64,000 nt of DNA from Adiantum capillus-veneris (taxonomy: Eukaryota > Streptophyta > Polypodiopsida > Polypodiales > Pteridaceae): positions 57,094,709 to 57,158,708 of the forward strand of contig CM043971.1 of NCBI GenBank assembly GCA_014529385.2. Direction: 5' to 3'. Positions 47,814-57,724 of this stretch are shown in pieces. The notes under the pieces are model-generated. The model was not told the origin of the DNA and did no database searches. It saw nothing but the letters and a program-made list of their open reading frames with translations. A program made the position numbers and the translations under genes. How positions within the stretch are numbered: the stretch's first letter is position 1; the number at the start of each line of letters is the position of its first letter.

Positions 47814-49516
47814 TTGGGCATTTATGAGAAAGAGATTTTAGCTGTTCTACATGCCCTAGATACATGGAAGCACTACCTATTGGGGACTCCATTTATCCTA
47901 CGAACCGACCACCAAAGTCTCAAGTATTTCATGACGCAAACCAAACTTTCCGACAAACAAATGAGGTGGGCAAATTTTCTTTTGCAATTTAATTTCCATA
48001 TTGCTCACATAGCTGGTAAGCACAATCAAGTTGCCGATGCACTTTCACGACGACCAAAAGTTAATGCGGTGTCTATAGCTACTCACAATGATCTATCATC
48101 TATGATAGATGAGTATGCTACTGATCCCGACTTAAGAGACATAATGTCAGCCCTTGCTTTGTGGAAGAAAGAGGAACCATTCACCTTGCAGGATGGTTAT
48201 CTTCTCCATGGCAATAGGCTATGTGTTACCCATTCCCTTCGTGAGAAGGTTATGTATGAATCCCATGCTCTTTCATATGCAGGGAATAAAGGTATTCAAC
48301 CTACTCTCCGAGGAGTAGAGATGTATTTCTATTGGCCTACCATGAAAGTGGACATACAAGAGTATGTTTCAAAATGTGTAGTATGCCAAAAGACCAAGTA
48401 TGATAGAGGGAAGCAACCTGGATTACTCCAGCCATTGCCTATTCCAAATTCACCATGGGAGAGTATATCCATGGATTTCATCTTTGGATTACCCAAGTTT
48501 ATCCATGGGAATACAGGAATATGGACAATAGTCGACAGGTTTAGCAAGCAAGCACATTTTATTCCTGTCAAAAAGACTATTAAGGCACATCAAATGGCAA
48601 CTCTCTTCATATCTCAGATTTTCAAGCACCATGGATTACCCACATCCATCGTGTCAGATAGAGATCCTAGAATGACCAGTAATTTCTCGAAAGGTCTCTT
48701 TGAAAATCTAGGAACAAGATTGAATTTCTCTTCGGCCTATCACCCACAAACGGATGGCCAAAGTGAGATAACCAATCTTACGATACTCGATTTACTCAAG
48801 ACTTATGTTACCGAAGTAGATCAACGCTCACAATGGGAAAAGTATTTACCTCTAGTAGAGTATGCCTACAATAATACTGTACATACTTCTACGGGGAAAG
48901 AACCTTTCGAGATCATAGAGGGAAGACCTAAAAGTCCCTTGCTATTCAAAGTACATGGGAAGATCTTCGCCGCCGATGAGTACAGCCGTGACCTACAAGA
49001 ATCTTTTCAAAAGATTAGGGAGGCTATAGCCATCTCTCAACAAAGGCAAAAAGCTGCTGCTGATAAGCACAGAAGAGCCTTAATGTTCAAAGAAAATGAT
49101 TGGGTCTTACTCAAGTTTCCTAAGGCTCGATTAAGGCAAACGACGGGCAAAAATCCTACGGGCCATCAAAAGTATTATGCTAAACTAGCAAAAATGAGAC
49201 GGATTATCAACTCAAGTTGCCCAACCATTGGCTTATACACAATGCCTTTCATGTAAGCCTACTTAAGCCCTACAAAGGAGAGCCACCATCTGAACCAATT
49301 ATCGAGGACCCTCTCGAAGTTGAAGACCAAGAAGAGGTGCTACAACCCGAAGCTGTCCTTCGGCATGAAGACAAGGTACTACGACATGGTAAGATAATCT
49401 GACGGTATCTTATTAAGTTCAAAAATTATCCTTTTGAAGATGCTAAATGGATGCAAGGAGTACAACTTAAGGATAGTATGAACCTTGTCAATGCTTACAA
49501 TGCTACATTAGAGTAA
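47814..49516 (+). pseudogene. Inner gypsy RNase H, integrase and chromodomain-like tail
   Basis: The frame starts abruptly inside RNase H (YEKEILAVLHALDTWKHYL, LRTDHQSLKYF, GKHNQVADALSR). The integrase follows: zinc region to CVVCQKTKYDRGK, core with ISMDFIFGLPK (first Asp), SIVSDRDPRM (second Asp) and YHPQTDGQSEITN (Glu). A frameshift near 49220 leads to the common NAFHVSLLKPY linker, and after a TGA at 49399 to a chromodomain-like YLIKFKNYPFEDAKWMQ. About 1.6 kb of knuckle, protease and RT are missing upstream (length inferred from typical elements). Confidence 0.88.
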
Positions 49517-49862
49517 GCAAATGTACAACTCTCTTTTAAATGACTCATGTTTTTGTCTTATAAGACTAATCATCTTTTTAATTGTGCACAAATTCAACTA
49601 GTATGCATGCTTAGAATCATGTTTGTGATGACGACGTCTCTCAAACACCAAGTAGAATTTGTCACTCTACTTTGGGAGAATGAAATGGACTAAAGAGCAT
49701 ACATTCTTGCGGCAGCTATGTCTCCCAAGCACCAAATGGATTAGTCATCCATCTTGGAAAGATGTCGTAGGGTAAAAAAGGGATCCTCTACCCGCTAAGT
49801 ACGATTGACTAATGACTAAGGCTTTATCTCTTCTACCTCATAGTCGAGGACGACTATGATTT

Positions 49863-49876
49863 CAAGAGAGAGGTAA
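49863..49876 (+). other. Inner gypsy polypurine tract
   Basis: CAAGAGAGAGGTAA directly before the 3' LTR at 49877. Confidence 0.75.
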
Positions 49877-50475
49877 TGTCATAAAATCTAATATCTAACC
49901 AACCCAAATGATTTTCTCATATTAAATTGATCACTTAATGTGGAAGAATAAATGGGAACACGTGTTAAGATATAGATATGTGCTTATAGATCTATCTCAA
50001 CACGGGGCCAATAGTAAAGGGGCCCAAATGGGAGATGGTCTATCATGAGCAAGGCTAACCAATGGAGCATAAGACCTTAGGGTTAGCTTCATTGAAGACC
50101 TCCAATAATGTGTGTAAAAGTCCTTTGACCTTAGGTAAGCTAGGGCTGAGCTTGAGGTGGGAACCCGGCCCAAGCTCAAGGTGTTTGTCATGCTTGAGGT
50201 GCTTGTCCTTCTTCAGGTGCTTGTCATGCTTGAGGTGCTTGATTAAGATGCTTGAGGTGCTTGACTGGCTCCATGCTTGAGGTGCTTGACTTGGTGCATG
50301 ATTAAGGTGCTTGAGGTGCCTTGAGAAGCTTGCCTGAGATGCTTGTGGGAACATTCCCTACTTCAAGTTCTTAGTCATGCTTGATGACTAAGGGGCTTGC
50401 TCATCCAAAGTAAAAAAGATCCCTACAAGGAGGGGGGCGATCCTACAAGGGGGGGGGGGGGGGGGGATGAGAGAG

Positions 50476-50544
<69 letters not shown>

Positions 50545-50959
50545 GGGAAGCCCCAGCTTGAAGAGGCAGCAAGGACACTTGTCAAGTTCCTCCCCATGTT
50601 GCCCTCGTGGTGTGTCTGAAGCCTATTTGTTGGCCACCCAAGGGGTCCAATGATAATTTAGGATATTTAATTAATTGATTTTTCATTTATCAAGTCCTCT
50701 CTCTCTCAAAGGGGAAAGGGGGACACTTGTCCCAAGGCTACCCATGTTGCTTATAATGGCTCCTGCTTGTGATTGGCTAGGCCTAGAGGGGTCCAATGAG
50801 CTTCAAGCATGAGCTACAAGGGGGGGTCGACCCAAGCAAGCTAGGGGGGTGCTTAGGGGGTATAATCACCCACACACACTCACAAACACTCTCATTTTGT
50901 ACTATGCAAAGTGCAAGAACTCCCTCTCCTTCTCCAAGCAAGTAGAGGTTGAGAGCCTA

Positions 50960-50993
50960 CTAATTAGGGGAATTTTGAGGTCATTTTTGTGCC
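50960..50993 (+). repeat. Left terminal inverted repeat (34 bp)
   Basis: Begins CTAATTAGGGGAATTTTGAG; pairs with 61127-61160 with two mismatches. The stretch 50994-51341 holds no gene and presumably includes the promoter of gene A. Confidence 0.93.
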
Positions 50994-51341
50994 TTTTAGC
51001 GTGTAGAGAGAGAGTGGTCTCAACCAATGGTTGAAGAGCTTCCGTTACGGAACCTCTATTTTTGAAAACTCACAAAAAAAGCAAATATTCTATCTTTACC
51101 GCAACTTTGAGCTGGTAAATAGCAATGTAAACAAGTAAAAGTGCAAAGGCATTCAATAGCTGTCGCTTTTAGAAAGACGTACTTCTCATATTATACTGTT
51201 TTTATTTTGCACGTTGTCATCATAAAACAACGTTTGGATTCTATCTCATGATCTTTTCCAGATTTGAACCGTTTTTTGCACATTCTGCTTATTCTTCTCT
51301 TGAACTCATGCTAAACTTCTCTGCTCATTTCTTTTTTCACC

Positions 51342-52646
51342 ATGGAATCTTCATCACGATCAAAACGACCAAGAACTTCCATTGAAGCCATTGTCACTTA
51401 CAACACGACTGATCAAAATGGAGAATGGATTCCAATAACTATACACAAAGGAACGTGGATACTGATGCAACAGAACAAGAGAATAAAGTCTTCCACCAAA
51501 AACTCTTTCTTGGCGGGATGGAAGGGTATTGTTAAAGATTTCAGCTTTGGCGACAACAAAAAATCAATCAAAGAGGTGCTGGTGCAGCATGTGTACATGC
51601 ATAAAGATCTGCATATTGACTCAGAGAGTTCTGATTTTCCATTACATAGACCAAACTGTAAGTCTCTTAACTTAAATCCTTATTTGTAATGCATGTTGTA
51701 TAAGGTTATTTGTTGTACAGATTTGTATCCTTCAAACATTATGGAATGGAAGCCAGTAGAATGTGTTATAAATATTCTGGATGTGTGTCATGGATCAATT
51801 GGTGAAGAAATATACAAGGGAAGGACTAAGGGTTCATTGGAAGAGAATGGAATATTCTTCTTTGACCATTATTATGTTCCACCTAGAAGGACTGGAGAAC
51901 TTGGAGCCACAACCAAGCTAGACTTGCCTGATTTCAAAAGTGGAGAATGGTCACTCCCTAGCTCAAATACAAGTGAGGGCTACAGGTGCAAACTGTTTTG
52001 TGAGATTCAAAAGTGTTTGAAAGCAAACATAGCAAGCAAACAGAGTAGAATTTCTATATTCATGCCCATTACAGTTTTTGTAGACTTCTTCTCTAATGCT
52101 AAAGTCAGAAAATCTAGAACAATGTTTTCAGTGAATACTTTAGACTCAGCAAATGTACTTGAATTTGTGGATGAGGGTTGGAACACCAAAACAGTGAATG
52201 GAATCACTTGTAATGTGCAAGCTGGCTCAATTGCTTGCAAATACATGATAGGGACACAAAACTTCATTATGTCATTTTATTACAGAAGATGGCACTATGT
52301 TGGTGGTCAGCTAACTCCACTTGATCAAGACATGGAGGACTTCATTGACAGCCCAATAGAAGACATTGATATATGGGTAAACAATGAGCATCTGTCAATT
52401 GTAAAGATAAGAGGCATGTGTAGATTACATCAATTGAGATTGGACCTGCAAAATGATGAAATTGAACTGCCCACAACATTCTGCTTTCAAATAAATGGTG
52501 GAAAGGTAACTGTTATCCCTAAAAGTCTCTTGTTCTTTTATTGGTTCTTTATTTAAGTTGGACTGTTTTTGTAGGTATCAAAAAGGAATGAAAAGAGGCT
52601 ACAGTGCAAGGACATCTTGGATGGCATTGTACATTTGGTGCCTTAA
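51342..52646 (+). CDS. Transposon gene A: BAH-like domain protein, 390 aa
   Basis: Exons 51342-51657, 51721-52505 and 52575-52646, joined by GT-AG introns of 63 and 69 nt that keep frame; start at the ATG in CACCATGG. The basic N-terminus (SKRPRTS) could be a nuclear signal. Residues about 25-130 follow a BAH-like pattern: HKGTWILMQ, FLAGWKGIVKDF, EVLVQHVYMHKDL, then LYPSNIMEWKPVECVINILDV. BAH domains commonly bind nucleosomes or modified histone tails. The rest (FFDHYYVPPRRTGEL, VGGQLTPLDQDMEDF) is unrecognised. Its neighbour B encodes a histone-like protein, so a chromatin role is attractive but inferred. Domain call is by eye and moderate. Confidence 0.7.
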
Positions 52647-52662
52647 ACATCCTTCAAGGCAA

Positions 52663-53012
52663 TTTTGTAACACATGACCTGCAAGGATCTTATTTTGTAT
52701 CACATGACCTACAAAGATCTTGTTTTGTATCACATGACCTGCAAGGATCTTATTGAAATAAAGATCTAAAAGGATCTTTATTTTGTTATTGAAATGCAAC
52801 TTTTCCAAACATCAATGATTTTACTTCAATGATTTGATTTTGTAACAGAGTCTTAAAACAAGGTGATCAAAATGTATTCAATTTCAAATATTTTCAATTA
52901 CATAGAATAGACAATTGGATACAAGTGGGCTATATAATAGAAAATTGGATACAAGTGGGCTATAGAATAGACAATTGGATACAAGTGGGAAGCTTGATAC
53001 AAGTGGGCTACA
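52663..53012. repeat. Two short 30-bp tandem arrays between genes A and B
   Basis: CACATGACCT recurs at 52671, 52701 and 52731; ACAAGTGGGC recurs at 52921, 52951 and 52981. Both arrays have a 30-bp period and sit in the convergent 3' region of genes A and B, where they may act in 3' end formation. Confidence 0.8.
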
Positions 53013-53033
53013 ATTAGAGTGGGCTACAAAAAG

Positions 53034-55127
53034 CTAGAATAGTTTTCTGCCAGGAGTTTTCCTGCTCCTAGGGGACTTCCTAAATGGGGTTGGTGCTTTT
53101 GCAGTGGGCTCTTTTGTCCTGGGAGATTTTCTTGTGGGCTCTTTGGCAGGAGGGCTTGAGGGCTTCTTCCTCTTTCTCTTATCATCCATCTCTTCACTTG
53201 CCTTTTCCTGCTCACCACTCTCTTCTTCCTCTTCACTTCCCTTTTCCTCTTCTATTTTTGCTTTCCCCTTTGCCTTTTCTAGCTTTGCTTTCCCCTTCTC
53301 TTCAACATCATCATCTTTAAATACCTCTTGCAGTTGTCCATTTGCTTCAATCATATACTTGATAATCTTTGCTCTTGTCAACCATACATGGTTCTCACTA
53401 TAGCACTCTCTGTTGATCTATACAAGGCAGTAGAAAGCAAGTTTTAGGAACAATAAAATGAGAAAAAATACAGCTGGCAAATATGAAATATGCTATACTT
53501 CTATATTCTGATTGTCATTGCAGTATATGAAGTCCAAGAGGAGCTTGGCATTTGTCACTACCCTCCATCCACATGAATGGCTTTTAGGCTGGATTGGAAC
53601 CTGCAACTCATTACATGTATTTATGGGAAAAAATATTTGAGGATAATCCATTTAAGTGAACAAAGCATAAAGAATTCCAACCTTCACAACTGAAAATTGG
53701 ATTTCAGTCAGCATCTTTGGCATGGGTGGACAATTCTCCAGTGTCTCTATAAATCTTGTAGCAGCACTGTCCAAAATTCTTTATTAAAAGTATGTGCTTG
53801 AGGTTCTGCTTGTGGTTTACAAAATGTGTCTGCTACTATACTTACAATTTTGCTTGACCATGTACTCCAGCAAGAGAATTGACAAAGTAGCATTTTCTTT
53901 TCACAATATCAATTGCAATTAAACTCCAATGTGAGCTATAAAAACAAGCCTCAGTTAGCCTTCTAACATGAATTAGTAAATTCTCTTCACAAGGTGTAGG
54001 TAGGAAACTTACCTCTCATGATAAGGAATCAAGAAAATTTCACAGATTTCCAAATCCACATGAATCAACCACTTTGTGAGCTCTCTAATATTTGTCTCTA
54101 TCCTGAGAAAGTGGGAGATAGAAGGGTCTAAAAATTCCACCTTTTGTTGAAGGTCTGGCTCATATGTATGCATCATTAACCTGGTACAAGATAATGTTAT
54201 ATAAAGAGTTCTTGCTATAAACAAAAATACAGAGGAAAACAAAAACAACCTGAGGCATGTGATAAGGAGTGGAGAATTCATCTCCTTGGTCCAGTCCTTG
54301 AGAATTTCCAAGGTCTCAGAGTCAAGTGAATTGTAATCCTCCCTAGGATCCTCCTCACTGAATAGAGCGACAACAAAACCAGTAGAATTGACACTCCTCA
54401 AGAGGGGCACTAGCTGAGGTTCCAACAGGTCAAGCTCCTTTCTCTCTGCAATTTCCTTGTCTTCCTTTGCTCTCTTTTTCCTTTCCTTTTCCTCTTCTTC
54501 AGTAATATCAACTACTCCTACTTCAGGCTCCTTGGGCTTCCTCCATGGAGGAATGTTGAGAATATTAAAGGCCTTAATATCATGCATAGGGACAGGCTCC
54601 AACAGTCTTGAAAACCTGTATCTCAGCCTCCTGAGAGTGATCATGTCTTTCTCCATCAAAGTAACCCTATGGGCATGAGCTGCACAGATATAGGCATCTT
54701 GGAAAAGCTCAATCATAAAGTCCTCAGAAGCCTCCTGGATACATGCCAATGCAGTTCTAGTCCACCTCATGTCAATCTTGTACTCCTCTGCAACTTGTCT
54801 GCATAGTCTTTGGAAGGGCAGTTTGGGAATTGCAAGATTGATGGCCTTTATGGCCTTCCTTATCTCTCTTAGACATTTGACCCCCTGCTTGAACTTTCTC
54901 TTTGTAAGGAGAGGCTTAAGCTGCAGTGGCTTGGAAGCTTTCCTCTGATGTGTAGTTTTTCTTTTGCTTGGTTGAGGGTCAGGTGTGCTTGGTTTAGGGT
55001 CCTTCCTCTGAGATGTGCTCTTCTTTGGTTTGGAAGTACCAGCTGAAGCTTTGCTAGGCTGAGCTTCTTCTTCATCTTTGGATAGAGGCTTATCAACCTT
55101 CCTTGCAGTCTTCTTGGTCCTTGCCAT
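53034..55127 (-). CDS. Transposon gene B: histone H3/CENH3-like fold fused to Ulp1-type protease, 568 aa
   Basis: Six exons on the minus strand: 55127-54250, 54180-54013, 53935-53846, 53766-53682, 53600-53499, 53417-53034; all five GT-AG introns (69-81 nt) preserve frame. After Met the protein reads ARTKKTARK, histone H3 residues 1-9 with one change (Q5K), then a longer linker. Residues about 80-170 are an H3 fold: CLREIR, PKLPFQRLCRQVA, MRWTRTALACIQEASEDF, ICAAHAHRVTLMEKD. RWT, EDF and RVTLM are CENH3-like. An acidic/basic linker leads to a C48-type domain with His351 (SHW), Asn368, Gln411 and Cys417 (SCGW). The tail (442-568) is K/E-rich with SPR-type motifs. The likely site of action is nuclear chromatin. 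Confidence 0.87.
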
Positions 55128-55725
55128 CTTCAAAACGGATAGGAATGATTGTTACACAACAAACATTAGTAAAAAAAGTAAACGATGTATATTTAATTTT
55201 TATTATTACTTTATCAAAGTAAACTCCTCCTTTTCGACATAGTGGCACACATTTCCATACAAAGTGGAACACATTGTGGTGACACCCCGTACGCGAAATC
55301 ACAAAGGGACCAATGTCCTCACACTTTCGATGATCGCGCATGGGGTGACGGAGTGCCAAGCGGTACACAGAGGCACACATTGTATGCATGGTAAACTTCT
55401 CCTAGTGGACATAGTGGCACACATTCCGGTACACATCGTAAACACATTGCGGTGACACTCCGTACTCGAAATGACAAAGGGAGCACAATCCTCACACTAG
55501 TGGCACACATTGCAGTACACATCGTAAACATGATCACACTTGTGGACATAGTGGAACACATTGCTTTGATACTCCGTACGCGAAATGACAAAGGGGGCAA
55601 AGTCTTCACACTTACGAATATCGCGCACGGGGTGACGGTCAAAGCGCTCGAAATTTTGGGTTGTGGAAGTGCGAGAACCGGGTAGAACCTCCTTCAAAAT
55701 GCGCTTAGTTTGGGCTCTGAGGAGG

Positions 55726-55733
55726 TTTATATA
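55726..55733 (-). promoter_or_regulatory. TATA box for gene B
   Basis: TATATAAA on the minus strand, about 600 bp upstream of the gene B ATG; the intervening sequence would be a long 5' leader or contain an unrecognised intron. Confidence 0.5.
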
Positions 55734-55829
55734 GGGTGCTTTGCGCAAGTCCCTAGGCGCATACTAGCCGTTGGACCACACTTCGAGGCGGCAACCGATT
55801 TGCACACCCCCCGAGGCGGCGTTTTTGGC

Positions 55830-55838
55830 TATAAAAAG
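55830..55838 (+). promoter_or_regulatory. TATA box for gene C
   Basis: TATAAAAAG on the plus strand, about 390 bp upstream of the gene C ATG and 100 bp from the opposite-facing box of gene B. Confidence 0.5.
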
Positions 55839-56224
55839 AACCTACCCAACCCGTTTTTTCACTTATTGTCATTCACAAGGCTTCAAAATTAAGCCTCCAA
55901 CCCTCAAAGCGACACACCGCGACACCCCGTGCGTGATTTTGGGAGCCGTCGACCTCTTCCTAGCAATAGGAAATCGCGTACCAAGTGTCACTCCGTGCGC
56001 GTAGTTAGTGAGTGCCGAGTTTCTCTTAACCCCTCACATTTCGCATAGCAAGTGACAAACTTAGCATGTGACAATTTTATGTAATTCTTTTTTGCTTGCG
56101 CTTAATTTGTGCGCTTAATTTTATGCTTTTAATTTATTTGTAGACTTGATATAAAGAAGGGTGGTTAATGTCTTGATAGACTTCTCTTTTCTCTTTTTCA
56201 GCTGAGCATTTGTGAATTGTCATA

Positions 56225-57718
56225 ATGGATACAGAGGATATACAAGAGACCGCTCATGACAGGCTGATGTCTTTTCTTTACAAAGTTAATGAACTTACAA
56301 GATTTCAAAGTGTTAAACAGATTTTTAATGCTGCCTTTGATCTTCAAGCACTTGTGGATGGCTTCTCTACACAAATTAGTGACTTGAAAGAGATATATAC
56401 AGAATTGATCAGAGATCACATGCTTGACAATCTTGTTCATTTTGTTGATATATGCAAAGCAGGTAGCTTGTCAAGGACAGGTATTGCAAAGAAGTGGTCA
56501 AGCCTTCATCCAGACTGGCAAAAGATCATAAAGCCTTGCAAATTTCATGGTAATATGCATTGCCAGTTGGTAGATTATGACCTTAGACTTATCATTTTCT
56601 TCAGTGTACTCCCAACACCAGAGGGCAAAGAGATTCCAAATCAAATTTCCCAGGCTGAGGAGGACCAGGAGAAAGAGGAGATAGAGATGGAGTTCCATGA
56701 AGAGGAAGAGAAGCTACAAAGCACTGTGATGCTGGACATTGCAAAATTTAAAGCAGAAAACATCACTAAAGTGGAGAATGTTGACATTGAGGATGAAGAT
56801 GTTGATCCTTTGCATTGCACAGAAACATTTCCCACATACAAAGTTAACAAAAAGGAATATGTTTTGCTGAATGACATTCAACATCTTTTTGATCTAAGGG
56901 AAGATTATGCTTTGGCAGTTTTGACTGAGTGGGGATCTAATGACATAGGATTTATTGATTACTCACCTTGCCCCTTAGCAGTCTTGGACACAGAGGCAGA
57001 AAATTTTATTGACAGCTCAAGTGTTGGAAAGCATGTGCAGGACATTGTTCTGAGATATGAGCAACAGGGTGTACCTTCTGAAGAGGAGATCAATGAGATC
57101 CAGAAAAGGATTAAAATAGAGCATATGGGAGAGGAAAATACCAGAGATTATGAAGTAAGGCCAACTAGATCCATTGATATATGGGAACCTGCCTTGTTTG
57201 AGGAGGATGAGTCTCCTAAGGTATGTTAATGACCATTTTGCCCTGTCTTATTAATGTGTTGAACAATTAACCAAGACATATTTTTGCAGATTGAAATACT
57301 GGACACAGACAAATTCCTTGGCAGGGGGAAGGGTTCCAGACCCTTAAATTTAGGAAGGAACCAGAGCTTGGGACACTTTATTGGGAAGCTCAACAAAGAG
57401 ACTGTCATTATATTCCATAACAAGTTTACAAGAGAACCATTGCTGCCAATGCTTGCAATTAAAGCACTTGCAAAGGTTGTTGGTTCATATCAGCTTCCTC
57501 CAGGGTTAGAGAAGTTAATATTGGTGGAAAAGGAGGAAGCCATCAGAATTTTTGGATTCTTCCCTGGCCTTACTGGTTCTAGAGCTGGTTATTTTGCAAC
57601 AATGGCATCCTATGTACTTGCCCACTCTGGGGACCTTAAGAGACAAATGATAGGCTACAATAAGCAGAAGTTTCTGAAGTTTAGGGGTGAAGTTGATGTA
57701 CCTTCATCAAAAGACTGA
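56225..57718 (+). CDS. Transposon gene C: unknown 474-aa protein
   Basis: Exons 56225-57220 and 57290-57718 with a 69-nt GT-AG intron (TTTTTGCAG acceptor) that keeps phase 0. Both exons are fully open. I do not recognise the protein. The N-terminal third is helical in look (RLMSFLYKVNELTRF, DLQALVDGFSTQISDLKEIY) with a possible small DNA-binding-like segment (LSRTGIAKKWSSLHPDW). Residues about 145-165 are strongly acidic. The C-terminal part (HFIGKLNKETVIIFHNKF, LAIKALAKVVGSYQLP, FGFFPGLTGSRAGYFA) looks like a compact globular domain. It diverges from B and converges on D, so it probably has a role in transposition or its control; that is inference from position. Confidence 0.75.
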
Positions 57719-57724
57719 CTTTGT

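Larger units (their letters stand above)
55281..56003. promoter_or_regulatory. Seven-copy motif array in the B/C divergent promoter
   Basis: Copies of GACACYCCGTRCGCGA or close variants lie at about 55281, 55453, 55568, 55921 and 55986 (plus) and 55332 and 55621 (minus). They surround the two TATA boxes between the diverging genes B and C. GTGGCACACAT repeats are interspersed. Repeated, CG-rich sites in both orientations suggest binding sites for a regulator or for a transposon protein. Confidence 0.7.

Noticed and set aside
53034-55127. Gene B as an ordinary host histone or SUMO protease gene.
   Set aside because: It lies within TIR-bounded DNA that is absent from the matching LTR, together with a transposase, and it fuses two domains that are separate in host genes.
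54009-55133. Reading gene B as one uninterrupted 374-aa ORF starting at TTG 55133.
   Set aside because: It reads through a 69-nt GT-AG intron (54249-54181) rich in hydrophobic codons and stops before the protease exons. The ATG at 55127 gives the H3-like start, and the spliced frame gives exact Ulp1 spacing.
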